Source: Litoreibacter albidus
GTDB taxonomy: Bacteria; Pseudomonadota; Alphaproteobacteria; Rhodobacterales; Rhodobacteraceae
Direction: 5' to 3'
NCBI RefSeq assembly: GCF_900107015.1
Contig: NZ_FNOI01000011.1
Span: 23,502-87,501 of the forward strand
Length of the DNA stretch: 64,000 nt
Program-made: the position numbers and the translations under genes
Shown: positions 36,438-46,121 of the stretch, in pieces
How positions within the stretch are numbered: the first letter of the stretch is position 1
Layout of the letters: each line of letters begins with the position of its first letter
The notes under the pieces: model-generated
The model's database searches: none
Seen by the model: only the letters and a program-made list of their open reading frames with translations
Told to the model about the DNA's origin: nothing

Positions 36438-38555
36438 TCAGTTGTCGTAGTAGGAGCTGTAATCGCCGTAGCCGCCGCCATATCCGTAGCGTTTCATACC
36501 CTTGTCGCTGATCTGGCCAAGGACCAAACCGGAGATTTTGAGGTTCACGCCTTCGAACGAGCGGATGCCGTCGCGGACTTGGCGTTGCGACGTGCTGTCC
36601 CAGCGAACGGTGTACAAGATCGCATCTACGTGCTGCCCGATCACCCGCGCATCAGGGACCGCGAGGACCGGCGGCGTGTCGATGATGATGTAGTCGTATT
36701 CGGCGCGCAACTCGGTGAGGAAGTTGCGGAAGCGCTCTGACGAATAGACGTCTGCGGGGTTGGTCGAGGTCTTCTCGGCGACCAAAAGATCAGCATGCAG
36801 GCTAGCCTCTTTGATCACTGCCGTATCAAACGGGGTTTCGCCGGAGAGCACGGACATCAGACCGTTTTGATCCTTCAGGTCGAAGTATTCGGCAAACACA
36901 CGTTTGCGCATGTCGCCTTCAATAAGCAGAACCTTTTTGCCCATTTTGGCCAAGTTTTGGGTCAGGGCCAACGACTGGGTGGTTTTGCCTTCACCCGGTA
37001 CGGAGGAAGTGGACATGATGATCTGCGGCGGATTGTCGAGGTCCGAGAGCAGCACCGATGTGCGCAGGTTGCGCACGGCTTCGGCGGCGGCTGACGTCGG
37101 TTTGTCAGACAGATATTTCAGCACGTTGCTGCGGTTTCGTGCGGGAATAGACGGGATTTGGCCCAAAACAGGGTAGCCTGTCTTGTTCTCAAGATCTTCG
37201 CCCAAACGGAACGTATTCTGCGCCATCTCGCGGCCAACAACGATGGCAACGCCGACCATGAGGCCGAGGATCAGCATCAGCGCCATGACCATGGATTTAC
37301 GCGGAGCGGAGGGGGTAAGCGGGACGACCGCGAGCGATAGGATGCGGCTGTCGGCCTGTTGGATGCCCTGCTGGATCGACGTCTCTTTCAGGCGGTTCAG
37401 GAAGTATTCGTAGATCAGGCGGTTGGCTTCGGCTTCACGTTCCAGCTGTTGCAGGGTCACGAGGTCGGCGGACTGACGTTCAATCTGGCCTTCTTGGGTG
37501 ACGATAGAGTTTTCTAGCGCAGTGATCTGATTGCTGATGCGGGCCAGATCAACTTCTGCGCGTTGGATAACTTGGTCAAAGCGGGCTTCAAAAACGGTGC
37601 GGTCGGGCGTTTCGGAGCGCAAAATCAGCTGCGTTAGCGTGTTATCGGCGGCCAGATCGGCCATCTTCTGCATATCGCCAGCGGCGCGGGCGGCGTTCAG
37701 CTCGGCAATCCGTTGTTCGGCTGCGGCAAGGCTGGCGGTGGCTTCGCGCAGGCGGTCGCGGGTTTCTTTAAGCTGACGGTTCAGGCCCCCGAGCGTTTCG
37801 GCGCTGATCAGCTCCGTGCCGGCGTTGAATTCTTTCACCGCAGTAACGGCTTCTTCCAGCTCGATTTGCAGCTGGCCGACGCGGTCCGTTAACCACTCGG
37901 TGGCTTTCTCGGTGGCGTCGAATTTGACCTCGATTTGCTCGAGGATGTAGAGTTCTGACAGGGTGTTGGCGATTTCAGCGGACTTCTGCGGGCTTTCCGT
38001 CGTGGCGGTGATGCGGAACACATAGCTTTGGCGGACGTTGGATACGGAGATTGTATCAAGAACCCTGTCGATGGTGGCGTCCAACAGTTCCCGCTCGCTG
38101 GATTGCGGGCCTTCCGCGCTGGAGAACAGTCCTTTAACGCCCGAGATCAAGCGACCGGGTGACAGCAGCGGCTTGGATTGCAAGCTGGTGTTGAATTCCG
38201 GATCTTCCATCAAATTCAGCTGTTTTACCAGTTTCTCGATAAGACCACGCGAGCGGATTACCTCTACCTCGGTGTTGATCGCGACCTGATCACCGCCAAT
38301 GCCTGTCATGACGCTTTCCAAGTCGACGACCTGCTCCTGACGGCTTTCCAGCATCACCACCGCGCTGGAAGTATACACAGGGGTTGCCATGAAGAAGGCG
38401 TAGATAATGCCCAACACAAGCCCGATCACAGCAGCAATGATCACCAGCATCTTGCCGCGCCAAATGGTCCCAAGCAGCGCTGTCAGATCGATCTCGTCGT
38501 CGTCATGGGATGCCACAGAAAGTGACGAGATTTTCGAGTTGGACATGTCGCTCAT
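36438..38555 (-). CDS. Wzc-type chain-length determinant and BY-kinase
   Basis: The roughly 705-residue protein begins at ATG 38555. It has a Wzz-type periplasmic region between two membrane helices (first at about 35-57, second near 455-475), long coiled coils and a cytoplasmic bacterial tyrosine kinase domain. The kinase has Walker A SSVPGEGKTT, Walker A' VLLIEGDMRK and Walker B YDYIIIDTPPVL. A Tyr-rich tail (RYGYGGGYGDYSSYYDN) is the expected autophosphorylation cluster. It controls polymer length and export with the Wza-type protein. Confidence 0.93.
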   Translation of the reverse strand: MSDMSNSKISSLSVASHDDDEIDLTALLGTIWRGKMLVIIAAVIGLVLGIIYAFFMATPVYTSSAVVMLESRQEQVVDLESVMTGIGGDQVAINTEVEVIRSRGLIEKLVKQLNLMEDPEFNTSLQSKPLLSPGRLISGVKGLFSSAEGPQSSERELLDATIDRVLDTISVSNVRQSYVFRITATTESPQKSAEIANTLSELYILEQIEVKFDATEKATEWLTDRVGQLQIELEEAVTAVKEFNAGTELISAETLGGLNRQLKETRDRLREATASLAAAEQRIAELNAARAAGDMQKMADLAADNTLTQLILRSETPDRTVFEARFDQVIQRAEVDLARISNQITALENSIVTQEGQIERQSADLVTLQQLEREAEANRLIYEYFLNRLKETSIQQGIQQADSRILSLAVVPLTPSAPRKSMVMALMLILGLMVGVAIVVGREMAQNTFRLGEDLENKTGYPVLGQIPSIPARNRSNVLKYLSDKPTSAAAEAVRNLRTSVLLSDLDNPPQIIMSTSSVPGEGKTTQSLALTQNLAKMGKKVLLIEGDMRKRVFAEYFDLKDQNGLMSVLSGETPFDTAVIKEASLHADLLVAEKTSTNPADVYSSERFRNFLTELRAEYDYIIIDTPPVLAVPDARVIGQHVDAILYTVRWDSTSQRQVRDGIRSFEGVNLKISGLVLGQISDKGMKRYGYGGGYGDYSSYYDN

Positions 38556-38736
38556 AGCAGTGATCTTAACCTTTAGGAATCCGAGGAGCCTTCTCATAAT
38601 TGGCCATGCTTCGCAAGTCTCGACACTGATGGCCCCTTGGGTCACCCGAGCACGCAGACTTGTTGCGACGGCTGCGGATACCTATTATCGGAAGTGTCTT
38701 GAGTAAAATCGTATCGTGCAACAAGGGGGACCCGTC

Positions 38737-39513
38737 GTGCGAAATATCCTGCGCGCGTTGCGCCCGTCTTCCAAGCCGCAAGCCGCACCCGTTGATACGA
38801 CATCGCTCCTGCCCGCGCAGGCGGTTTACGCGATTGGCGACATTCATGGATGTGTCGATCTGATTGACCCGCTGCTGGCGCGGATTGATACGGATATCGG
38901 TAGGCGCGATAATACCCCAGTGCATCTGGTGTTTCTGGGGGACTATGTGGACCGTGGGCCGGATTCCGCAGGTGTTTTGGCACTGCTTTACGAGATGGCA
39001 CAGAAGATGCCGGAGATGGTGACCTGCCTCATGGGAAACCACGAGCGCATGATGCTGGATTTTATCGACGATCCGGCAGGGCGCGGCGGGCGTTGGCTGA
39101 ACAACGGCGGCAATGAGACATTAGCGAGCTACGGGATCGGCAAGGTCTCCCCCAAAGCGCCGTTGGAAGATATGACCGAAGCCGCCGACGCGCTGGTGGC
39201 TGCTTTGCCCGACGGGATGGAAGCGTGGCTGCGGGCGTTGCCGCTGCAATGGCAGAGCGGCAATCTGGTGTGCGTTCACGCGGCGATGAACCCCGCCCGC
39301 GCCCCGAAAGAGCAGCACGCCCGCACGCTGCTTTGGGGGCACCGTGATTTCATGAGTACCCCGCGCGAAGACGGGGTTTGGGTGATCCATGGCCATACAA
39401 TCGTGAAAACGCCGGACATCACCGATAAGCGTATCGCGATCGACACGGGTGCCTTTCGGACAGGCCAACTCACGGCGGCAGCAATCACCGAAGGGGTGTG
39501 CCGGTTTTTGTGA
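38737..39513 (+). CDS. PPP-type metallophosphatase
   Basis: The roughly 258-residue protein has the full phosphoesterase signature: GDIHGC, GDYVDRGPDS, GNHERM, a His in VCVHAAMNP and HGHTIVK. GTG 38737 has an AAGGGGGA site at good distance, so I prefer it to the GTG 21 bp upstream. It is close to Ser/Thr (or dual-specificity) phosphatases of the PPP type. It diverges from the tyrosine kinase gene, so it may reverse that kinase's phosphorylation. No Wzb-type low-mass tyrosine phosphatase is seen in the window. Confidence 0.88.
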   Translation: MRNILRALRPSSKPQAAPVDTTSLLPAQAVYAIGDIHGCVDLIDPLLARIDTDIGRRDNTPVHLVFLGDYVDRGPDSAGVLALLYEMAQKMPEMVTCLMGNHERMMLDFIDDPAGRGGRWLNNGGNETLASYGIGKVSPKAPLEDMTEAADALVAALPDGMEAWLRALPLQWQSGNLVCVHAAMNPARAPKEQHARTLLWGHRDFMSTPREDGVWVIHGHTIVKTPDITDKRIAIDTGAFRTGQLTAAAITEGVCRFL

Positions 39514-39793
39514 TCGATGCAAGCCTTGAGCTGCGGCGCGATTGTAATTAATGGACGCCGACAAACCTGTTGCCGTCACAAATGCTGCAAAATTCCCCTG
39601 TCGGGTTAAGTGGCAAGACGGTTCTATGGGAGCGTAACGAGTATTCGGTGAGGGGGGGCGTTTCGGATGGAAAAGCTAAATAGCGGCAAAGAATGGCCTG
39701 TCGGGGAGAAACATCTTCGTCGCGAGTTAGTAATTTGTTAACTGTACCCGCGTTGAATAATTTTTTTCTCCATTTTATTGATCGGTCATAATA
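39514..39793. promoter_or_regulatory. Upstream region of the dehydratase gene
   Basis: This 280-bp spacer becomes AT-rich toward its right end (about 39720-39790), consistent with a promoter for the FlaA1/CapD-type gene. I recognise no defined operator or terminator. Confidence 0.35.
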
Positions 39794-41668
39794 ATGGCTA
39801 ACCATAGTATACAAAATCTATCGCGGGCCACGAAGCGCGCTATTTTGATGACGGTTGACACGCTGTTGATTCCGGTCAGCCTCTATTGCGCTTTTGCGCT
39901 GCGCTACGGTACCGCGACGCCGTGGGATCTGATTGGCGAAAGCTCAATCCTGTTTGTGGTCATCACACTGTGGGGCGGCGGGATTATCTGGCTGCTGCGG
40001 TTGCACCGGATCAAGCTGAACGCGTTTGACACGCACTCCATGTCTAATATCGGCGTCGCCGCCTTGATCTTGGCGGGCAGCGCGATGATTGTCAGCTACC
40101 TGCTCAACCTGTCGGCCCCAAGGTCGGTGCCTGTTCTATTAGGTTTGTTCTTTTGCCTCTTCGCGGTGGTTGTCCGTGTGGGCGGTTTGGGGCTGATGCG
40201 GTGGTTGGCGGAGCGTGGCGGCAATCGCAAGGCCGTGGCGATCTACGGGGCAGGGGCCGCTGGCATCCAACTGGCGGCGGCGTTGCGCCAAGCGGCCGAG
40301 GCGCGCCCGATGTTTTTCGTGGACGACAACCCTAACTTGCACGGTTTGGTCGTGGCGGGATTGCGAGTGTACGGGCCGGATAAACTGGATAGCCTGATTG
40401 GCCCGCGCGGGATTGAGCAAATCCTGCTGGCAGTCCCGTCGATGACCAAAGAACGCCGCGACGAGGTTTTGCAGACATTATCGGGAAATGACGTCGAAGT
40501 GCGGGTGCTGCCGTCTTATGTTGAATTAATGTCGGGCGCGGGTCTGGTCGAAAGCCTGCGCACCGTCGCGCCGGACCAGCTGTTGGGCCGCGACAAGGTT
40601 GCCCTTGATACGCCGGAAATTGCCAAGACCTATGCTGGGCGTGTGGTTATGGTCACGGGTGCGGGTGGCTCCATCGGGTCGGAGCTGTGCCGTCAGTTGC
40701 TGGACTGTAACCCCGCGCGGATCATCTTGTTCGAGCAGGGCGAATTCCAACTCTATTCCATTGACCAAGAATTGCAGGCGGAGGCGAAGCTGACCGGCAT
40801 TCCCGTTGTGGCGCGCTTGGGGTCGGTGACGAACAAAGCCCGCGTCGCGGGGGTTATCGCGGAAGAAGGTGTGGAGATTATTCTGCACGCCGCCGCCTAT
40901 AAACATGTGCCGCTGGTTGAGGAAAACGAGCTGGAGGGCGCACGTAATAACGTGCTGGGCACGAAAGTCGTCGCCGAAGCCGCCGCTGCCGCGAAACTGG
41001 AGCGGTTTATTCTGGTCTCCACCGACAAGGCCGTCCGGCCCACCAACATCATGGGCGCGACCAAACGCATGGCGGAGCTTGTCGTGCAGGACACCCAAAC
41101 GCGCAACCATGACACCAAGTTTGCGATGGTGCGTTTCGGCAATGTGCTTGGATCGTCGGGCTCGGTTTTGCCGTTGTTCCAAAAGCAAATCGCGCGTGGC
41201 GGGCCAGTGACGGTGACCCACAAGGATGTGACGCGGTTCTTCATGACCATTCCGGAGGCCGCCCGACTGGTTCTTTTGGCCGGTGCCTATGCGACGGGCA
41301 GCGACGTCTTTGTGCTCGACATGGGCGAGCCGCAAAAAATCGTCGACATCGCGGAGCGTATGATCACCTTGTCAGGCCGCAAGGTGAAAGACCCGGTTAC
41401 AGGCGTCGGCGATATTGAGATCAAGGTCACGGGCCTGCGTCCGGGCGAAAAACTCTACGAGGAGCTGTTGATCGACGACGACAGCCTGCTCCCCACACCG
41501 CACGCAAAAATCCTCCGCGCGCAGGAGGCGATGCTAAGCCAAGTAGAGGTGGCCTCGATGATCCGAGAATTGGAAGGGTCAATTGACAAAGCCGACACAG
41601 ACCGCCTGCGCCGCCTGATTGAGTGCAGGGTCGATGGATATCATGTGCAGCAGGTAGAGGTTTCCTAA
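39794..41668 (+). CDS. Membrane-bound nucleotide-sugar 4,6-dehydratase (FlaA1/CapD/WbpM type)
   Basis: The 624-residue protein has four or so N-terminal membrane helices (about 20-135). A first Rossmann-like region follows (VAIYGAGAAGIQLAAAL), then the catalytic SDR domain with TGAGGSIGSELCRQLL and STDKAVRPTNIMGATKRMAE. C-terminal GEPQKIVDIAERMI and LRPGEKLYEELL are also family motifs. Members dehydrate UDP-GlcNAc-type sugars. The 4-keto product could supply the aminotransferase in the 55 kb operon. Confidence 0.92.
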   Translation: MANHSIQNLSRATKRAILMTVDTLLIPVSLYCAFALRYGTATPWDLIGESSILFVVITLWGGGIIWLLRLHRIKLNAFDTHSMSNIGVAALILAGSAMIVSYLLNLSAPRSVPVLLGLFFCLFAVVVRVGGLGLMRWLAERGGNRKAVAIYGAGAAGIQLAAALRQAAEARPMFFVDDNPNLHGLVVAGLRVYGPDKLDSLIGPRGIEQILLAVPSMTKERRDEVLQTLSGNDVEVRVLPSYVELMSGAGLVESLRTVAPDQLLGRDKVALDTPEIAKTYAGRVVMVTGAGGSIGSELCRQLLDCNPARIILFEQGEFQLYSIDQELQAEAKLTGIPVVARLGSVTNKARVAGVIAEEGVEIILHAAAYKHVPLVEENELEGARNNVLGTKVVAEAAAAAKLERFILVSTDKAVRPTNIMGATKRMAELVVQDTQTRNHDTKFAMVRFGNVLGSSGSVLPLFQKQIARGGPVTVTHKDVTRFFMTIPEAARLVLLAGAYATGSDVFVLDMGEPQKIVDIAERMITLSGRKVKDPVTGVGDIEIKVTGLRPGEKLYEELLIDDDSLLPTPHAKILRAQEAMLSQVEVASMIRELEGSIDKADTDRLRRLIECRVDGYHVQQVEVS

Positions 41669-41675
41669 CCTAAAC

Positions 41676-43043
41676 CTACCCACCCAACTCCCGCTGTAGG
41701 AAGCGCAGAAATCTGGGGTCTGATGTGCGGGTGGTGTTGAGGCGCATGCCGGAGGGCGCGTCGGAGGGGTGGACCATGAAGAAGCTTGAGGGGGCGAGGA
41801 ATATGCCCTCGGTAGCGGCCTTCTTTGCGAGATCGGTGTCGCTGACGCCTTTGGGTAGATCAAGCCATGCGTAGTAGCCTTGGCCCGGGTCCACTTTGCA
41901 GCGCAGGTTCAAAGTCGCCAGATCTGATTTCAGCTTTTGTGCGGCCTGCGCCAGCCGCGCTGCCAGTTTCTTGAGGTGGCGGGCGTAGCGGCGACTTTGG
42001 ATCATTTCGGCGACGATCATCTCGGAAAACCGCGACGAGTTCACGGTTGTGATCATCTTCAGCTCGGCCAGTTCATCGGTGATGCTGGCATGCGCCGCGA
42101 TATAGCCGGTGCGGAATGACGCGGACAGCGTCTTGGAAAAGGTGCCTACGAATATGACGCGATCGAACCCGTCGAGGGCGGCGAGCCTGACGCCGGTTGG
42201 ATTGGGGAGATCAACGAAGGGGTCGTCGTCCACCACCAAGAAGTCAGCGATTTCGGCCTGTTTAAGAACGCCGTGGGCCGTGGCCAAATCCATAGAAGTG
42301 CCGGTGGGGTTTTGGGCAAGCGATTGTGTGAAATAGAGCTTGGGGCGATGCAGTTGGGCCAACGTCCGTAACTGCTCCAGATCGGGGCCATTGGGGCCCC
42401 TTGGCACGCCGATGAATGTCACTTGGGAGAACCGCAGCTTGGCGAACAGCGGGTAGTATCCGGGATCATCCACCAGAACGGTGTCGCCCGGTTTCAGGTA
42501 GCGACGGATGATAAGGTCAAGACCATGATTGGCGCCGAATGTTGTGACGATCTGTTCTGGGCGCAGGGCAATCCCATCCATTTTGTGCTGTGCTGCGATG
42601 AGCGCGCGCAGCGGGTGGTAGCCCATGTGGGAGCCATAGCCGGAGGTGTCGTTCGGGGTGTCGCCATTGGGTTCTGGGAAACTGCGCAGCGGGATGCCCG
42701 CCATCCACAGGGCGGGCGGTCGCCCGTCACCAATGCGGACCGCGTAATTCTGGTCAAGCTGCGCACGGAGCAGAGAGATGCTATCGACAGCTTCGACCAG
42801 ATGGCGCGGTGCGTCGTCTTCGCGGATGGCGTGACTGGGGGCGGCCACGGTAAAGCCCGATCCTTGGCGGGCGGTGATAAGGCCACGGGCGACGAGCCTG
42901 TCATATGCCTCCACGATGGTATTTTTCGACACATTGTGATCCTGCGCGGCCATCCTGATGGAGGGCAGGCGGTCCCCTGCCGACAGGCTGCCGTTCGCGA
43001 TACTGTCGGCCAGCTGCCTGACCAAGGATTCTGTTTTGCTCAT
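41676..43043 (-). CDS. MocR/PdxR-type regulator (GntR HTH fused to aminotransferase-like domain)
   Basis: The 455-residue protein has a GntR winged helix (LVRQLADSIANGSLSAGDRLPSIRMAAQDHNVSKNTIVEAYDRLVARGL; about 5-55) and a fold-type I aminotransferase domain (about 110-450). The PLP-binding Lys is likely in VGTFSKTLSASFRTGY. MocR proteins sense PLP adducts or other ligands to control an adjacent gene. It diverges from the HMG-CoA reductase gene, which it probably regulates with the TRAP genes. ATG 43043 is chosen. Confidence 0.92.
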   Translation of the reverse strand: MSKTESLVRQLADSIANGSLSAGDRLPSIRMAAQDHNVSKNTIVEAYDRLVARGLITARQGSGFTVAAPSHAIREDDAPRHLVEAVDSISLLRAQLDQNYAVRIGDGRPPALWMAGIPLRSFPEPNGDTPNDTSGYGSHMGYHPLRALIAAQHKMDGIALRPEQIVTTFGANHGLDLIIRRYLKPGDTVLVDDPGYYPLFAKLRFSQVTFIGVPRGPNGPDLEQLRTLAQLHRPKLYFTQSLAQNPTGTSMDLATAHGVLKQAEIADFLVVDDDPFVDLPNPTGVRLAALDGFDRVIFVGTFSKTLSASFRTGYIAAHASITDELAELKMITTVNSSRFSEMIVAEMIQSRRYARHLKKLAARLAQAAQKLKSDLATLNLRCKVDPGQGYYAWLDLPKGVSDTDLAKKAATEGIFLAPSSFFMVHPSDAPSGMRLNTTRTSDPRFLRFLQRELGG

Positions 43044-43079
43044 GAAGGGCGGCCCATCTGTGTCAACAAAAGTACCAGT

Positions 43080-43094
43080 ACAGTGTGCCACTGT
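43080..43094. promoter_or_regulatory. Palindromic operator candidate between mocR and HMG-CoA reductase
   Basis: ACAGTGTGCCACTGT is a perfect 6-3-6 inverted repeat in the 126-bp divergent spacer. It is flanked by GTAC-containing repeats (about 43073 and 43105). The position suits binding by the divergent MocR-type regulator. Confidence 0.55.
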
Positions 43095-43169
43095 TTTACA
43101 CAATTGTACCTATCAAATCCCAGCAGCTAGGGCGTAGGGTCGGTCGAGGAAATACGGGGCAGGAACTCA

Positions 43170-44465
43170 ATGACAACTGAGACGACAACACCGCGCAACT
43201 CGCGGTTGGAGAATTTGCGCAATCTTGAGCCAGCGGGCCGTTTGGACGTTTTGGCGGCGGCTGTTGGCATGAGTGACGAGGACCGCGTAACGCTGACCGG
43301 TGCCGACGTGCTGCCGATGCCTTTGGCGAACGGCATGATCGAGAACGTCATTGGCAAGTTTGAGCTGCCTCTCGCTGTCGCTTCGAATTTCACGATCAAC
43401 GACAAAGACTACCTGATCCCGATGGTGGTGGAGGAGCCGTCCGTTGTGGCGGCGGCGTCTTACATGGCGAAGATTGCACGCGGCTGTGGCGGCTTTCGGA
43501 CCTCGGCGGACCGTCCGGTGATGCGGGCGCAAATTCAGGTGGTCGGGTTGGCTGACCCAAGTGGCGCTCGTCACCGTCTTTTGGGGGCTGAGGCCGAGTT
43601 GCGCGAGATGTGCAACGCCCGCGACGAAGTGCTGGTATCCCTTGGCGGCGGCTGCATCGGTATTGAGGTTCATGTTTTTGAAACCTCTGCTGTCGGCCCA
43701 ATGGCGGTGCTGCATATCCTTGTGGATGTGCGGGACGCGATGGGGGCTAACGCGGTGAATTCGATGGCCGAAACCATCGCGCCGCGCGTGGCAGAGATCG
43801 CAGGGGGCCACACCCGTTTGCGTATTCTGTCGAACCTCGCGGATCACCGTTTGGCGCGCGCGCATGTGACCCTGACACCCGAAGCATTGACCACCAAGAC
43901 CATGGACGGCAATGACGTGATCGACGGCATGATCGAGGCCTATGCGCTTGCGCAGATCGACCCGTACCGCGCCGCGACGCACAACAAAGGCGTGATGAAC
44001 GGGGTTGATCCGGTCGTGGTTGCAACCGGCAACGATTGGCGCGCGATTGAGGCGGGGGCCCATGCGTGGGCGGCGAGAAGCGGGCAGTATACCTCGCTCA
44101 CAACTTGGGAGCGCGGGGCGAATGGCAGCTTGACCGGCACGATTGAGATGCCGATGGCATTGGGGTTGGTCGGCGGTGCCACCAAAACGCATCCGGCTGC
44201 GCAAGCCGCGTTGCGGGTGCTTGGCGTGAGCACGGCACAAGAGTTGGCGCAGGTCACGGTGGCAGTCGGCTTGGCGCAAAACATGGCCGCGCTGCGCGCG
44301 CTGGCGACAGAGGGCATCCAGAAGGGCCACATGGCGCTGCATGCACGCAACATCGCCATTTTGGCGGGCGCGACCGGCGCAGAGGTTGAGGCGGTGGCCA
44401 AGGCTATCGCGACGCAGGGGCATGTCAGTGTTCAGGCCGCGAAAGAGGTGCTGGCGAAATTGTAA
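43170..44465 (+). CDS. Class II (degradative-type) HMG-CoA reductase
   Basis: The 431-residue protein keeps the class II catalytic set: E89 in [11 protein letters not shown]273 in [11 protein letters not shown]285-like segment near PVVVATGND, and H387 in [17 protein letters not shown] (189-194) is the cofactor-domain hallmark. Class II enzymes in several bacteria oxidise mevalonate to HMG-CoA for growth. The neighbouring TRAP transporter and regulator make catabolic use more likely than isoprenoid synthesis. No HMG-CoA lyase gene is in the window. Confidence 0.93.
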   Translation: MTTETTTPRNSRLENLRNLEPAGRLDVLAAAVGMSDEDRVTLTGADVLPMPLANGMIENVIGKFELPLAVASNFTINDKDYLIPMVVEEPSVVAAASYMAKIARGCGGFRTSADRPVMRAQIQVVGLADPSGARHRLLGAEAELREMCNARDEVLVSLGGGCIGIEVHVFETSAVGPMAVLHILVDVRDAMGANAVNSMAETIAPRVAEIAGGHTRLRILSNLADHRLARAHVTLTPEALTTKTMDGNDVIDGMIEAYALAQIDPYRAATHNKGVMNGVDPVVVATGNDWRAIEAGAHAWAARSGQYTSLTTWERGANGSLTGTIEMPMALGLVGGATKTHPAAQAALRVLGVSTAQELAQVTVAVGLAQNMAALRALATEGIQKGHMALHARNIAILAGATGAEVEAVAKAIATQGHVSVQAAKEVLAKL

Positions 44466-44502
44466 CGCCATTGCCGGATAGATTTTTTAGGGAGGACGAC
44501 CA

Positions 44503-45558
44503 ATGACGAAAACACTCAAGACACCATCGACACGACGCCAGTTTATCCGCGGGGCCGCTGCTGCGGGACTTGCAACACCTGCGATCGTTGCCGCCAGTTC
44601 GGTCCGTGCGCAGGGCACGATCCAGTGGCGTATGCAGGCCCTGTGGGGCGGTGGCACGACACCGATGCTCTATGAAGAAAAATTTTGCGACCGCGTGCGC
44701 GAATTGACTGGCGGCAGCTTGGACATCACGCCCTTTGCGGGCGGCCAGATCGTGCCGTCGGCACAGTCGTTTGACGCGGTACGCGGGGGCGCGTTCCAGT
44801 TGATGAAGACCTTTGACGGCTACACGGCCGGAAAAATCCCTGCGCACGGGTTTTCCTCCACGGTGCCTTTCGGCTTCCCTGAGGCAGACCAGTACGAGGC
44901 GTGGTTCTACGAGCGCGGTGGCATGGAAATGGCGGCCAAATCCTATGCGCCAGCCGGGCTGACCTATGTGGCCCCGACGGTCTACGGCGAAGAGCCGCTG
45001 CACTCCAAAGTAGAGATCCGCAAGATCGCGGACATGAACGGTCTCAAGGGGCGGTTTGTCGGCTTGGCCTCCGCCGTGATGGCCGATTTCGGCGTTGCCG
45101 TGTCGCCATTGCCGACGTCTGAAGTCTACTCCGCGTTGGACAAGGGCTTGGTCGATTTTGCAGACCGCGGCGACATCAAAGCCAACTATGAAGAGGGTCT
45201 TCACGAGGTCGCGAAATACCTGATCTTGCCGGGTGTTCACCAGCCGTCCACCGCGACGTGCTATGTGGCGAACACCGCCGCCTATGGCCAGTTGGACGAC
45301 CAGCAACGCGCGGCGCTTGCCGTTGCCGCGCGCGAGGTTTCGGGGGCGTTGCGCCAGAACATTATCGTGGACAACGCCGAATACATGGCCAAGTTCGAAG
45401 AGGCTGGCGTGGAGATCATTACCCTTGATCCTGAAGACGTGGCGCAATCGCGCGGCAAGGCCGTGACCTCTTGGGAAAAAGCGACGAACGGCGACGCGCT
45501 GGCGACTGAAATGATGCAAAGCCAGAAAGAGCTGATGGCGGATCTGCGACTTCTCTGA
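44503..45558 (+). CDS. TRAP transporter solute-binding protein (DctP family)
   Basis: The 350-residue protein has a twin-arginine signal (TRRQFIRGAAAAGLATPAIVAASSVRAQ; about 10-36) and the DctP pattern, including WRMQALWGGGTTP, GGAFQLMKTFDG, MNGLKGRFVGLASAVMADFGV and SEVYSALDKGLVDFADRGD. A strong AGGGAGGA site precedes the ATG. It follows HMG-CoA reductase by 37 bp, so mevalonate or a related hydroxy acid is the inferred ligand. Two membrane genes complete the system. Confidence 0.92.
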   Translation: MTKTLKTPSTRRQFIRGAAAAGLATPAIVAASSVRAQGTIQWRMQALWGGGTTPMLYEEKFCDRVRELTGGSLDITPFAGGQIVPSAQSFDAVRGGAFQLMKTFDGYTAGKIPAHGFSSTVPFGFPEADQYEAWFYERGGMEMAAKSYAPAGLTYVAPTVYGEEPLHSKVEIRKIADMNGLKGRFVGLASAVMADFGVAVSPLPTSEVYSALDKGLVDFADRGDIKANYEEGLHEVAKYLILPGVHQPSTATCYVANTAAYGQLDDQQRAALAVAAREVSGALRQNIIVDNAEYMAKFEEAGVEIITLDPEDVAQSRGKAVTSWEKATNGDALATEMMQSQKELMADLRLL

Positions 45559-45578
45559 TTATCAGTGACATGACAACG

Positions 45579-45612
45579 ACCGGCCCGCGCAATCTGCGCA
45601 GCGGGCCGGTTT
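45579..45612 (+). terminator. Hairpin between dctP and dctQ
   Basis: ACCGGCCCGC and GCGGGCCGGT form a strong 10-bp stem around about 12 bases, followed by TTC and no long U-run. Such stems between a binding-protein gene and its permease genes often reduce downstream expression or stabilise the upstream message. Confidence 0.65.
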
Positions 45613-45632
45613 CGCTATGAAGGGAGGCTTCC

Positions 45633-46121
45633 ATGTTTCGTGCCGCTTTGGCCATAACCACGCTCAACCGTTGGACGTTCGAGGCCGCCAAATGGCTGGT
45701 GTACGTTATTGCGGGGTTGATGCTTTTCGAAGTGATCTCCCGATATTCTTTGCAAAACCCGACGAGCTGGGGGCCGGAGCTTGCGACGTTGCTGTTTGGA
45801 CCCTTCTTCCTTCTGGGTGGCCCGTATCTTTTGCACCTCGGAGGGCACGTTGCGGTTGATGTTTTGTCGTCAAACGCACGGGGCCGCCTTCGCGTTGTGC
45901 TTGCCGTTATGGCCGCGCTTTTGGCGTTGCTGTTCGGGCTGATCTTGTTGCGGTTCAGCTTGCCGCTGGCGTGGCAGGCGTTTGAGTATGGCGAGACCAG
46001 TTACTCCGCGTGGAACCCGATCATCTGGCCCGCCAAGATGGTGCTGCCGTTGGCCGCGCTTTTGCTGGTGTTTCAATCCCTCGCCGAAGTTGTCTTTGCT
46101 GTAAAAGGGCGGTCCGCGTAA
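45633..46121 (+). CDS. TRAP transporter small membrane subunit (DctQ family)
   Basis: The 162-residue protein has four predicted membrane helices and the DctQ-type segment MLFEVISRYSLQNPTSWGPELATLLFGPFFLLGG. GAAGGGAGG precedes the ATG. Its TAA overlaps the dctM ATG. It bridges the binding protein and large subunit. Confidence 0.9.
   Translation: MFRAALAITTLNRWTFEAAKWLVYVIAGLMLFEVISRYSLQNPTSWGPELATLLFGPFFLLGGPYLLHLGGHVAVDVLSSNARGRLRVVLAVMAALLALLFGLILLRFSLPLAWQAFEYGETSYSAWNPIIWPAKMVLPLAALLLVFQSLAEVVFAVKGRSA

Noticed and set aside
41676..43043. Metabolic aminotransferase
   Set aside because: The N-terminal GntR winged helix and divergent position show a MocR-type regulator.
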